A DNA stretch of 64,000 nt from JAFASC01 sp034669505 (GTDB lineage: Bacteria; Pseudomonadota; Alphaproteobacteria; Rhizobiales; Beijerinckiaceae), in the NCBI GenBank assembly GCA_034669505.1, contig JAXDNJ010000040.1:1-64000 (forward strand), given 5' to 3'. Made by a program: the position numbers and the translations under genes. The stretch's first letter is position 1; each line of letters begins with the position of its first letter. Under the pieces are notes generated by a model. The model did no database searches and was not told where the DNA came from. It saw only the letters and a list, made by a program, of their open reading frames with translations. Shown piece by piece: positions 34,899 to 43,589 of the stretch.

Positions 34899-36464
34899 AT
34901 GCCGCTGACGCGCCGCACGATTCTGGCATTACTCGGCGCCGCGCTTGCGGCTCCCGCCGATACGGCTTCCTCGCTTGAGCTCGGAGCACCAAGTCCGTTC
35001 GACTGGGATTGGCTTGTCCGGCACGCCAAAAGCCTCGCGTCGCGCCCATTTGCGGAAGTGCCCACGATCGCCCCTGATGTCATTGCCGAGCTAGAATATG
35101 GTCCCCATCAAGACATCGTGCAGCCTATAGAAACCGGGCTTTACGCCAATGGTCCAGGCGACTGTCCCGTTACCTTCTTTCACCTAGGCCGGCTCTTTCC
35201 CAAACCTGTACGGATGTACTCGCTGGTCAACGGCGTTGCGCAGTCGGTCATCTATCGCAAGAGCCTTTTCAACTATCCGCCTGGCAATCCGGCGGCGCGC
35301 ATGCCGGACGATGCCGGTTTCGCGGGATTCCGCATCCATGATCCCCGCAAGATGGGCGCGAAAGCCTCAGGCGACTGGCTCGCGTTCCTCGGGGCTTCCT
35401 ATTTCCGCTCGCGCGGCGACCTCGGTCAATACGGCGCGTCCGCCCGTGGCATCGCGGTCAACACGGCCACGTCCGAAGCCGAAGAGTTTCCGGATTTTCG
35501 CGCATTCTGGATCGAGCCGCTGAATGCCGACGGTCGAGGACGTCTCTACGCGCTGCTCGACGGTCCCTCGATGGCCGGCGCTTACCGGTTCGACGTGTCG
35601 CTCTATCCGAACATCATCGTCAACGTCTCCTGCACGCTCAATCTCCGCCGCGATGTTCAACGTTTCGGCGTCGCCGCGCTGACGAGCATGTTCTATTACG
35701 GCAAGCTCAACCGCTTCATCGGCGGGGATTGGCGCCCATGCGTGCACGACAGCGAAGGCCTCGCGATCTGGAACGGAATCGGCGAGCAACTTTGGCGTCC
35801 ACTCAATAATCCGCCGCGCGTGATTGTCTCGTCATTTGCAGATAACGGGCCGCGCGGCTTCGGACTGCTGCAGCGCGCACGAAACTTCAGCGATTTTGAG
35901 GACGGCGACAACCGCTTCGAGCGCCGGCCGAATGTCTGGGTCGAGCCCACCTCCGACTGGGGCGAAGGTGCCGTGCAACTCGTCGAAATCCCGACCGACG
36001 TGGAATATGTCGACAATATCGTCGCCTTCTGGGTCCCGCGCGAACCGGCGCGGAGCGGCACCACGCATGCGTTTGCCTACCGCCTTCACTGGAGTGGACG
36101 TGAACATTTTCCGGCTGGCCTCGCACGTTGCACAGGGACGCGCACGGCGAAGCCGTGGATCACCGGCGCCGCGGATTACGATCAGGCGCGTTATGTCATC
36201 ATGGACTTTACCGGCGACATCCTCGCCGACATCGATCCGAACACCGCCCGCATCGATGTGACCATTGGGACAGGTGGCGCCGTGCAAGAGCAGACGCTGC
36301 AGCGGCATCCGAACGACGGGCCGCGCACATGGCGGGTCATGCTCTTAGTCGCCACGCGCGGCCGCGATCCCGTCGACACACGACTTGTGCTTCGTCAGGG
36401 AGACCGGCCGCTGACAGAAACCTGGATGGCGCAGTTTCACGCCGCCGATCTCAGACCGGGTTGA
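34899..36464 (+). CDS. Periplasmic glucan biosynthesis protein (OpgG/OpgD family)
   Basis: A 521-aa protein of the MdoG family, required for synthesis or branching of osmoregulated periplasmic glucans. A twin-arginine signal is present (MPLTRRTILALLGAALAAPA), as in OpgD. The family beta-barrel shows FHLGRLFPKPVRMYSLVNGV, the EEFPDFRAFWIEPLNAD segment, PLNNPPRVIVSSFADNGPRG (central region) and GEGAVQLVEIPTDVEYVDNI. The partner glucosyltransferase OpgH is not in the window. It is divergent from glcD. The window also has an NdvA-like exporter of cyclic glucan, a second type of glucan system. Whether this is OpgG or OpgD cannot be settled from the sequence. Confidence 0.9.
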   Translation: MPLTRRTILALLGAALAAPADTASSLELGAPSPFDWDWLVRHAKSLASRPFAEVPTIAPDVIAELEYGPHQDIVQPIETGLYANGPGDCPVTFFHLGRLFPKPVRMYSLVNGVAQSVIYRKSLFNYPPGNPAARMPDDAGFAGFRIHDPRKMGAKASGDWLAFLGASYFRSRGDLGQYGASARGIAVNTATSEAEEFPDFRAFWIEPLNADGRGRLYALLDGPSMAGAYRFDVSLYPNIIVNVSCTLNLRRDVQRFGVAALTSMFYYGKLNRFIGGDWRPCVHDSEGLAIWNGIGEQLWRPLNNPPRVIVSSFADNGPRGFGLLQRARNFSDFEDGDNRFERRPNVWVEPTSDWGEGAVQLVEIPTDVEYVDNIVAFWVPREPARSGTTHAFAYRLHWSGREHFPAGLARCTGTRTAKPWITGAADYDQARYVIMDFTGDILADIDPNTARIDVTIGTGGAVQEQTLQRHPNDGPRTWRVMLLVATRGRDPVDTRLVLRQGDRPLTETWMAQFHAADLRPG

Positions 36465-36567
36465 GGCTTCAAAGGAAGCTCCGACCAGAGACCGAGAGAG
36501 CAAATTTGCCTCGGCTGCCGGTTCGCTTCTAGATGGCGAGCCGACGATTTGCCCGACCCGGAGCCGC

Positions 36568-37350
36568 ATGTCCCCGCCTGAAAGCCGCCGAACCAACGTC
36601 GCCCTGTTCGCCACCTGCCTCGTCGATCTGTTCCGGCCGAGTGTCGGCTTCGCCGCGGTGAAGCTGCTCGAAGACGCGGGCTGCCGCGTGTCTGTCCCAG
36701 TCCAGACCTGCTGCGGGCAGCCCGCCTACAATGCCGGCGATCGCGGGACGACGCGCGATCTCGCGCTGCAGGTGATGGATGCGTTCGAGCCGTACGACTA
36801 CGTGGTGGTGCCCTCGGGCTCCTGCGGCGGCATGATCATAAAGCATTATCCCGAGCTTTTTGCGGACGAGCCGGATCTCGCGCAACGGGCCAACGCGCTT
36901 TCGGCCAAGACATATGAGCTTGTGAGCTTCTTGACGGACGTGCTCGGCGTTGAGCGCGTCGATGCGCATTTCGATCGCGCTGTCACTTACCACGATTCCT
37001 GTTCGGGCCTGCGCGAACTCAAAATCCACGATCAGCCACGGAAGCTTTTGCGCAGCGTCGACGGACTGACGCTTGCCGAAATGCCGCGCTCGGACGTCTG
37101 CTGCGGTTTCGGCGGTACATTCGCGGTGAAATACGGCGAAATCTCCAACGAGATCGTCGAGCGCAAGACCGAAGATATCGCGGCATCCGGCGCGCCGGTT
37201 TTGCTCGCAGGCGATCTCGGCTGCCTGATGAACATGGCGGGGAAACTCTCGCGCGAAGGCCGCGCGATCGAAGTGCGTCACGTCGCCGAAGTACTCGCCG
37301 GGATGACCGACGGGCCGCCGATTGCCGGCACGAGAGGGGCGCGGCGATGA
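36568..37350 (+). CDS. lutA: L-lactate utilization protein LutA (CCG-domain Fe-S protein)
   Basis: A 260-aa (Fe-S)-binding protein. Two cysteine-rich CCG regions are present: VPVQTCCGQPAYNAG and SGSCGGMI in the first half, then DSCSGLRELKIHDQPRK and SDVCCGFGGTFAVK in the second. This is the heterodisulfide-reductase-subunit-B-like architecture of LutA/YkgE. GGAG precedes the ATG at 36568. It is coupled to lutB (overlap) and is followed by DUF29 and lutC. The complex oxidises L-lactate in some bacteria, yet in Rhizobiales it may serve glycolate or other 2-hydroxyacids; the substrate is inferred only. Confidence 0.92.
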   Translation: MSPPESRRTNVALFATCLVDLFRPSVGFAAVKLLEDAGCRVSVPVQTCCGQPAYNAGDRGTTRDLALQVMDAFEPYDYVVVPSGSCGGMIIKHYPELFADEPDLAQRANALSAKTYELVSFLTDVLGVERVDAHFDRAVTYHDSCSGLRELKIHDQPRKLLRSVDGLTLAEMPRSDVCCGFGGTFAVKYGEISNEIVERKTEDIAASGAPVLLAGDLGCLMNMAGKLSREGRAIEVRHVAEVLAGMTDGPPIAGTRGARR

Positions 37351-38777
37351 CCGTTCACGCCACCTCGCCGCAATTCAAGGAAAATGCGCACGAAGCGCTT
37401 CACGATGCGCCGCTGCAGAAAGCGCTGAAGAATGTGCGCACCGGCTTCATCGAGCGGCGTGCGCTTGCCGCCGCCGAATTGCCGGAATTCGAGGCTCTGC
37501 GCGATTCGGCGCGAGACATCAAGAAACACACGCTGCAGCATCTCGATCTTTATCTCGAAGCTTACGAGAAGAAGCTGACGGAAAGCGCCGGCCGCGTGCA
37601 TTTCTGCCGCACCGCGGCGGAAGCCAACGAGGCGGTGCTGGCGATCTGCCGTGCAAGGGGCGCGCGCACCGTCACCAAAGGCAAATCGATGATTTCGGAG
37701 GAGATGGGGCTCAATGACGCCCTCCTCGCCGCCGGCATCACACCGGTCGAAACCGATCTCGGCGAATATATCATCCAGCTGCGCGGCGAGATGCCCTCGC
37801 ACATCATCGCGCCGGTCGTGCATCTCAGCAAGGAGCAGATCGAGGCGGACTTCCGCCGCGTGCACACGCATTTGCCGGCGGACCGCATGCTTACCGAGCC
37901 TACGCAGCTACTCACGGAGGCACGCGCCGTTTTGCGGGAGCGCTTCCTTGCCGCCGATGTCGGGATCACCGGCGCAAATTTTCTGATCGCGGAGACCGGC
38001 ACGTCGATCATCGTCACTAACGAAGGCAACGGCGATCTCACGCAAACGCTGCCGAAAGTGCATATCGTTCTCGCCTCGCTCGAAAAGCTCGTGCCGACGC
38101 TCGAAGATGCGTCGCAATTGCTGCGCGTTCTCGCGCGCTCGGCGACAGGCCAGGACATGTCGGTCTACACGACCTTTTCCACCGGACCGCGGCGGCCGGA
38201 CGACGTCGATGGACCGGAAGAATATCACGTTATCCTGCTCGACAACGGCCGCTCGGCCATGCTCGGCGGCGAGTTCGAGGACATGCTGCGCTGTATTCGC
38301 TGCGGCGCCTGCATGAATCACTGCCCGATTTATCACGCGGTCGGGGGCCATGCTTATGGCTGGGTCTACCCCGGCCCGATGGGCGCGGTGCTGACGCCGT
38401 CGCTGATCGGCGTCGACAAAGCCGGACATCTGCCGAACGCCTCGACGTTTTGCGGCCGTTGCGAAGCGGTGTGCCCCGTGCGCATTCCGCTGCCGAAACT
38501 GATGCGGCATTGGCGCGAGCGCGAATTCGAGCGGCATCTGACGCCGGCGGCGTTCCGATCCGGATTGCGACTCTGGGCGTTCTTTGCCAAACGGCCGGCG
38601 CTTTATCGCTTTGCGACGCGCATCGGCATGGCGGCGCTGGCGCTGTTCGGCCGCCGCAGCGGCCGCTTCAGGTCCCTGCCACTTGCCGGCGGCTGGACCG
38701 ACTTCCGCGATTTCCCCGCGCCGGAAGGGCCGACCTTTCAGGCGCGCTGGGGGAAGGAGAGGAGCCGCGCGACATGA
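37347..38777 (+). CDS. lutB: L-lactate utilization iron-sulfur protein LutB
   Basis: A 476-aa protein. The N-terminal LUD domain (residues about 60-290, with GITGANFLIAETGTSIIVTN) is followed by two ferredoxin-type motifs. These are CIRCGACMNHCP (about residue 315) and CGRCEAVCPVRIP (about residue 370), which bind two 4Fe-4S clusters. A C-terminal stretch with KLMRHWRE and hydrophobic residues finishes the protein. The ATG overlaps the lutA stop by four nucleotides (ATGA), and the DUF29 gene starts at its own stop in the same way. Structure is typical of LutB/YkgF. Confidence 0.94.
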   Translation: MTVHATSPQFKENAHEALHDAPLQKALKNVRTGFIERRALAAAELPEFEALRDSARDIKKHTLQHLDLYLEAYEKKLTESAGRVHFCRTAAEANEAVLAICRARGARTVTKGKSMISEEMGLNDALLAAGITPVETDLGEYIIQLRGEMPSHIIAPVVHLSKEQIEADFRRVHTHLPADRMLTEPTQLLTEARAVLRERFLAADVGITGANFLIAETGTSIIVTNEGNGDLTQTLPKVHIVLASLEKLVPTLEDASQLLRVLARSATGQDMSVYTTFSTGPRRPDDVDGPEEYHVILLDNGRSAMLGGEFEDMLRCIRCGACMNHCPIYHAVGGHAYGWVYPGPMGAVLTPSLIGVDKAGHLPNASTFCGRCEAVCPVRIPLPKLMRHWREREFERHLTPAAFRSGLRLWAFFAKRPALYRFATRIGMAALALFGRRSGRFRSLPLAGGWTDFRDFPAPEGPTFQARWGKERSRAT

Positions 38778-39307
38778 GCGTTTCCAATCCAAAACTCAAA
38801 GAGCCGACCGACTCGCTCTACGAGCGCGATTTCTTCGCCTGGACTCTTGAGCAAGCCGAGGCGCTGCGCCGAGTAGCGCGCGAGGCAAGCAACCTGCCGC
38901 TCGATTACAAGAACCTCGCTGGTGAGATCGAGAGTTCGGGGAAAGCAGATAGGCGCGAAGTCGCAATGCTTCTGCAGCGTCTCGTCGAGCACCTGTTGAA
39001 GTACGCCGCCTCTCCTACTGACGAACCGCACAAGAAGTGGCGAAAGGAAATCAGAGAATTCCGGCGTCAACTCGAACTCCTGCTGAAGGATAGTCCAAGT
39101 TTGCGGGATCAGGTGCCGGAGATGTTGCCGGATGCCGCGCGTCACGCTTGGCAGGATGTCGAAGAAAATCTCCGCGAACACGGGGAATATGATCGCGCCC
39201 TGCCGGTGTTGGCCAGGTTTAGGCAAACACCGCTAACTGCGAATGAAATATTGCAGACACGCCTGCCCGTCCCCGGGACGCGCGATTTTGCGGACCCGAC
39301 GCGGTGA
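38774..39307 (+). CDS. DUF29-family protein inserted in the lut operon
   Basis: A 177-aa helical protein that begins with the family pattern SLYERDFFAWTLEQAEALRR, then LDYKNLAGEIESSGKADRREV (start of the DUF29 core), EVAMLLQRLVEHLLKY, and the long helix in RKEIREFRRQLELLLKDSPSL. DUF29 proteins are small, of unknown function, and often abundant in cyanobacteria and Rhizobiales. Its ATG overlaps the lutB stop (ATGA) and its stop overlaps the lutC GTG (GTGA), so it is embedded in the operon with perfect spacing. It may be a chaperone or regulatory partner of the complex, but this is inference. Confidence 0.88.
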   Translation: MSVSNPKLKEPTDSLYERDFFAWTLEQAEALRRVAREASNLPLDYKNLAGEIESSGKADRREVAMLLQRLVEHLLKYAASPTDEPHKKWRKEIREFRRQLELLLKDSPSLRDQVPEMLPDAARHAWQDVEENLREHGEYDRALPVLARFRQTPLTANEILQTRLPVPGTRDFADPTR

Positions 39308-39993
39308 CCTCCGCGCGCGAAGACGTTTTGGCCAACATCCGCCGGTCGCTGGGGGTGACCGGCTCGGAGGCGCCGCGCCGCGCCAATGTCGCGACGCGCC
39401 TGCAGAGCGCCCCTGCCGGGATTATTCCCGCGCGCGGGCAGCTCGATGCAGCAGGACGCGTCGCGATGTTCAGGCACCAGGCGGAACGCGCGCAGGCGAG
39501 CGTGACGGAAGTGACGCGGCCCGAAGACGTGCCGGGTGAAGTCGCGCGTTTTCTGCGCGATCGCAACCTCCCGGCGACGGTGCGCATGGGCGCCGATTCG
39601 CGCCTTGCGACGATGCCGTGGGGGGAAACCGCGCTCGAAGTGGCGACCGGCCGCTCCGACGGGCAGGATCCGAATGCCGTCAGCCATGCCTTCGGCGGGG
39701 TCGCCGAATCGGGCACGCTCGCGATGATTTCCGGGCCCGACAACCCGACGACACTCAACTTCCTGCCCGACAATCACATCGTCGTCGTCTCGGCCGGCGA
39801 GGTCGTCGGCGACTACGAGACGATCTGGCTGCGCCTGCGCGAGCAAGTCGGCAAAGGCACCATGCCGCGCACAGTCAACATGATCACCGGGCCTTCGCGC
39901 TCGGCCGATATCGAGCAGACACTGCTCCTCGGCGCGCACGGGCCGCGCACTCTGCACATTATCGTCGTCGGCGAAGCGGCCGCCTCTGCCTAA
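39304..39993 (+). CDS. lutC: L-lactate utilization protein LutC (LUD domain)
   Basis: A 229-aa LUD-domain protein. It starts with TSAREDVLANIRRSL and contains SGTLAMISGPDNPTTLNFLP (typical LutC motif), IVVVSAGEVVGDYETIW, and the TGPSRSADIEQTLLLGAHGP end. GTG start overlaps the DUF29 stop. It completes the lutA-lutB-lutC set with an unusual insertion. The LUD fold may bind an electron-transfer cofactor or the hydroxyacid. Confidence 0.94.
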   Translation: MTSAREDVLANIRRSLGVTGSEAPRRANVATRLQSAPAGIIPARGQLDAAGRVAMFRHQAERAQASVTEVTRPEDVPGEVARFLRDRNLPATVRMGADSRLATMPWGETALEVATGRSDGQDPNAVSHAFGGVAESGTLAMISGPDNPTTLNFLPDNHIVVVSAGEVVGDYETIWLRLREQVGKGTMPRTVNMITGPSRSADIEQTLLLGAHGPRTLHIIVVGEAAASA

Positions 39994-40074
39994 CATGCCC
40001 GTTCCATGAGCGCCGGGAACGTTGCGCCCACCTTACCGTTTGTCTGGCGAACCCGAGATTAGACGGAGGCTGTC

Positions 40075-40263
40075 ATGGGCGTCGCCAAAGAAGCGAGTAA
40101 GCAAAAGAAAGAAGAAGAGCACCACGAGAAGCAGGAACAGCTTCACGATGCGTTGGAAGACTCCTTCCCAGCCAGCGATCCGCCCTCCATGACGCAACCG
40201 CTGCACAAATCCGGCGCGCCGAAGAACAAAAAAAGCACGGAAAAGACGCAGACGAAACGCTGA
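40075..40263 (+). CDS. Small conserved charged protein with a DSFPASDPPS motif
   Basis: A 62-aa protein rich in Lys and Glu, with the short motif DALEDSFPASDPPSMTQP in the middle. This motif is known in many short uncharacterised proteins of alphaproteobacteria. The N-terminus (KEASKQKKEEEHHEKQEQ) is likely helical, and the tail is basic. A good GGAGG precedes the ATG. Function is unknown; stress-related or DNA/RNA-associated roles are only guesses. Confidence 0.75.
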   Translation: MGVAKEASKQKKEEEHHEKQEQLHDALEDSFPASDPPSMTQPLHKSGAPKNKKSTEKTQTKR

Positions 40264-40341
40264 AGGCGCCGGAGACCGTTTAGCTTAACAGGATGTAAAG
40301 AGCGATCGACGAAACTCGGTGCAGGTGGCGGAGCTGTCGAG

Positions 40342-41859
40342 ATGAAAAAGTGCGGGGTGCATGGTTTGTGGCCGGCCTTTGCCTGCCTTGCTCTGCTGGC
40401 AGGCATTGGGACCGCCCACGCCCAATCGAATGTGCCGGCCCCGCGTGACGTGCTCTCGCCCACCCCGACGGCGGAGGCGCCGGCGCAGACGTCGCCAGCG
40501 AATCCCACGGATGCGGTGAAGGCGCCAAGCGCCGCCGCAGTGCCGAGCCCGTCACAGCTGTCGGCCCCACCACAACAGAGCGCTGCGCCAGAGAAGAGCG
40601 CGACCGCTCCGGCGGCCTCTCCGACAGCTCCCGCCGGCAGCGCTGGCGCTGCTTCAGCAATTCCACCTGATCAGCCGGCGCAGAAAGCCGAAGCCAAGCC
40701 CAAGAAAAAGAAAGCCGCCGCCCCGGTCCGTGAGACCGCGCTTTCCGACGACCCGACACCTGTCTTCCAGCCGCAGACCCCGTTCGCGACTGCCAAAGCG
40801 GCCGAGCAATACGCGCGGATCGTCGAGGCGGGCGGCTGGCCGACAATCTCCAGGCCGCTCAACCCGAGCGCAAAGGGCAAGGAAGTTGCGGTGCTGCGTC
40901 AACGCCTGGCGGCCGAGGGAGACATCGAAGGTGCCGATGGCGCCGGCGAGAAGTGGGACCCTGCCCTCACGGCCGGAATCAAACGCTTCCAATTCCGCTA
41001 TGGCCTCAAACAGACCGGCATCGTCGCCGGTGCGACGCTCAAAGCCATGAACGTGCCGGCCGAGCAGCGGCTGAAACAGCTTCAGGCCAGCGCGCAGCGC
41101 CTCGACAGCGTGCGCTTCCCCTTCGGCGAGCGTTATGTCGTCGTGAACATCCCGTCCGCGGCGGTCGATGCGGTGGAAGACGGACGGGTAGCGCACCGTT
41201 ATGTTGCCATCGTCGGCGATGCCGAACATCGCTCTCCCGAAATCGAGGCGAAGATCAGCGCGATCAACATCAACCCCACCTGGACGGTGCCGGTCTCGAT
41301 CATCAAGAACGAGATCATCCCGAAAATGCGGGAAAACCCGAAATATCTGTCGAAAGCGAAAATCCGCATTCTCGACGGCAAAGGCCGGGAGATTGACCCC
41401 GGGAAGATCGACTGGTCGACCGAGAAGGCCGCCAACTACACGCTGCGGCAGGATTCCGGCGCCGGCAATTCGCTCGGCTCGATCCGCATAGCAATGCCGA
41501 ACAAGCTCGCCGTCTACATGCACGACACGCCGTCGAAGCGGCTGTTCAGCTCGGATTACCGCTTCCTCTCGCATGGCTGTGTGCGCGTGGAGGGCGTCTA
41601 CGACCTCGCTGCCTGGCTGCTGGAAGGGGTGGGCGGCTCGCCGAGCGGCACCTGGGACAAGGCGGCGCTCCTTAAGCAAATCGCGTCGGGCGACCGCGAG
41701 GACCTGAAGCTCGCCAGATCCGTGCCGGTGATCTGGGTCTATATGACGGGATGGGCATCGGCGGACGGCACCGTGCATTTCCGCGACGACGTCTATGGCA
41801 TCGATGACGAGGGTGCGCAGACGACGGCGCAAGCTCAGCCGCAAGCGACGACCCGCTGA
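40342..41859 (+). CDS. L,D-transpeptidase with peptidoglycan-binding domain
   Basis: A 505-aa exported enzyme. A signal peptide (MKKCGVHGLWPAFACLALLA...HAQ) is followed by an Ala/Pro-rich linker (about 30-130) and a Lys-rich patch. A PG_binding_1-like domain then follows (about 180-235, with VLRQRLAAEGDIEGAD and AGIKRFQFRYGLKQTGIV). The YkuD catalytic domain ends with the motif SHGCVRVEG (His411, Cys413). It forms 3-3 cross-links in the cell wall or attaches proteins to peptidoglycan. It is the first of a plus-strand group of envelope-related genes that includes MotA/OmpA-like proteins. Confidence 0.93.
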   Translation: MKKCGVHGLWPAFACLALLAGIGTAHAQSNVPAPRDVLSPTPTAEAPAQTSPANPTDAVKAPSAAAVPSPSQLSAPPQQSAAPEKSATAPAASPTAPAGSAGAASAIPPDQPAQKAEAKPKKKKAAAPVRETALSDDPTPVFQPQTPFATAKAAEQYARIVEAGGWPTISRPLNPSAKGKEVAVLRQRLAAEGDIEGADGAGEKWDPALTAGIKRFQFRYGLKQTGIVAGATLKAMNVPAEQRLKQLQASAQRLDSVRFPFGERYVVVNIPSAAVDAVEDGRVAHRYVAIVGDAEHRSPEIEAKISAININPTWTVPVSIIKNEIIPKMRENPKYLSKAKIRILDGKGREIDPGKIDWSTEKAANYTLRQDSGAGNSLGSIRIAMPNKLAVYMHDTPSKRLFSSDYRFLSHGCVRVEGVYDLAAWLLEGVGGSPSGTWDKAALLKQIASGDREDLKLARSVPVIWVYMTGWASADGTVHFRDDVYGIDDEGAQTTAQAQPQATTR

Positions 41860-41943
41860 TCGCAGCGACGGGTGCAGCCGTCCCGCTTTTCGCCCGATTG
41901 TTCCGGCAGGTGACGGGGTCCGGCTCAAGGCGCCGGAGCTCAG

Positions 41944-42576
41944 ATGCGCGAACCAGCAACCCAACTATACCTGCTCCTTCCGCCCATCGCCGATGCGGCG
42001 CAGTTCAAGCCTGTGCTGGCAGCGGCACTCGGGGCCGCCGATGTCGCCTGCGTCCTGCTGCGCGATAGCGCTCGGACGGACGTCAAGGCGATTGCGCAAG
42101 CGCTAATGCCGCTCGCGCAGGAGCGCGACGTCGCCTTTCTGATCGAGGGCGATCCGCGCCTCGCTGCGCGCATTCGCGCCGATGGTGTGCATGTCGCCTA
42201 CGCGCCCGAGGCGATCGAGAATGCCATGTCCAGCCTCGGCGCAGACGCGATCGTCGGCGCCGGCGCGCTCGCCACGCGCGATGATGCCATGAGTGCCGGG
42301 GAGACCGGCGCCTCTTACGTCATGTTCGGCGAACCTGATGCGCACGGCACCCGCGCGGCAGCCGAACACACGCTCGAACGCGTGGCTTGGTGGGCGGAAA
42401 TCTTCAATGTGCCCTGCGTCGGCTATGCCGGAACGCTCGATGAGATCGGCCCGCTGGCCGAAGCGGGCGCCGATTTCGTCGCGCTTGGGGATGCGGTTTG
42501 GCAGCACTCCGGCGGACCCGCGGATGCGATCAACCAAGCTAATGCCATTCTGGCCAACGCGATCCTGACCGCATGA
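41944..42576 (+). CDS. Thiamine-phosphate synthase/TenI-like protein
   Basis: A 210-aa TIM-barrel. It has features of the ThiE/TenI family: QLYLLLPPIAD at the start, VACVLLRDSARTD (the strand after), VAFLIEGDPRLAARIRADGVHV, GADAIVGAGALATRDDAMSAGETGASYVMFG and ADFVALGDAVW. Several pyrophosphate-binding residues of true ThiE are weakly conserved, so it may be a TenI-like paralogue rather than the biosynthetic enzyme. The stop overlaps the Sel1-repeat gene start (ATGA). Confidence 0.82.
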   Translation: MREPATQLYLLLPPIADAAQFKPVLAAALGAADVACVLLRDSARTDVKAIAQALMPLAQERDVAFLIEGDPRLAARIRADGVHVAYAPEAIENAMSSLGADAIVGAGALATRDDAMSAGETGASYVMFGEPDAHGTRAAAEHTLERVAWWAEIFNVPCVGYAGTLDEIGPLAEAGADFVALGDAVWQHSGGPADAINQANAILANAILTA

Positions 42577-43520
42577 AGCTCGTCTCTAAATTCGCGCTGT
42601 TCCTTGCGGCAATTACGGCCGCCCCTGTTCTCGCACAAACCGGCGGCGCCACGCTGGTCACGCCGAGTGCGAACGCTTCCTCCGCGCCCGATCTCGCGTT
42701 CGGAGCATATCAGCGCGGCTACTACGTCACCGCTTTCAAGGAAGCGATGACCCGCGTCAAAGCGAACGACCAAGACGCGCCGGCGATGACGCTGATCGGG
42801 CAACTTTATTCAGAGGGCCTGACGGTCAAACGCGATCCGACCGAGGCGGCGCGTTGGTACAAACTTGCAAGCGATCGCGGCGACCGGCAGGCGACGTTCC
42901 AGCTCGCCGTCGCGGCGATGGAAGGGACCGGCGTTGCAAAGGACAAGGCGTACGCCAAGCAGCTTTTCGAAAAGGCCGCGGCGCAAGGTCATCCCGGCGC
43001 GCTCTACAATCTCGGCGTGATGGCGGTCGAGAATAACGGCGTCACGCCGGATTTCCCGAAAGCCGCCGATCTCTTCCGCCGCAGCGCGCTCGGCGGCGAT
43101 TCTGATGCGGCTTACTCGCTCGGTATCCTCTACAAGCAAGGCAAAGGCGTGCCGCAGGACAACGCGCAAGCCGCCGAATGGCTGAAACGCGCAGCAGATA
43201 ATCATCATACGCCCGGCATGGTCGAATACGCGATCATGCTGTTTAACGGCGAAGGCATTGCACGCGATGAGGCGGCGGGCGCGCACCTCATGCTGAAAGC
43301 CGCGGCGCGCAACAATCCGGTGGCGCAGAACCGCGTCGCGCGCCTTCTCGCGGCCGGGCGCGGACTGCCGAAAGACATGATCGAAGCGATGAAATGGCAC
43401 CTCCTGGCCCGCGCCGGCGGCCTCAAGGATGCCTGGCTCGATTCCCAGCTTGCCGGCCTGTCGAATGAGGAAAAGCAGGGCGTCGAAGAAGCGGTGCGCC
43501 GCTACGTGGCAAACCAGTGA
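42573..43520 (+). CDS. Sel1-repeat exported protein
   Basis: A 315-aa protein with signal peptide (MKLVSKFALFLAAITAAPVLAQ) and at least five Sel1-like repeats. They can be seen as A-x-x-W-Y/L-x-x-A-A-x-x-G units, for example PTEAARWYKLASDRGDRQA, DKAYAKQLFEKAAAQGHPGA, FPKAADLFRRSALGGDSDAA and DNAQAAEWLKRAADNHHTPG. It probably works as a periplasmic scaffold in envelope or signal pathways. It is coupled by ATGA to the ThiE-like gene. Confidence 0.93.
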   Translation: MKLVSKFALFLAAITAAPVLAQTGGATLVTPSANASSAPDLAFGAYQRGYYVTAFKEAMTRVKANDQDAPAMTLIGQLYSEGLTVKRDPTEAARWYKLASDRGDRQATFQLAVAAMEGTGVAKDKAYAKQLFEKAAAQGHPGALYNLGVMAVENNGVTPDFPKAADLFRRSALGGDSDAAYSLGILYKQGKGVPQDNAQAAEWLKRAADNHHTPGMVEYAIMLFNGEGIARDEAAGAHLMLKAAARNNPVAQNRVARLLAAGRGLPKDMIEAMKWHLLARAGGLKDAWLDSQLAGLSNEEKQGVEEAVRRYVANQ

Positions 43521-43589
43521 AGCGCTCGCATTGACTTACGCATCAGGCGGCGGGCATGGACTGGGCCTCCTCCGGCTCTCCAGGTTGCA

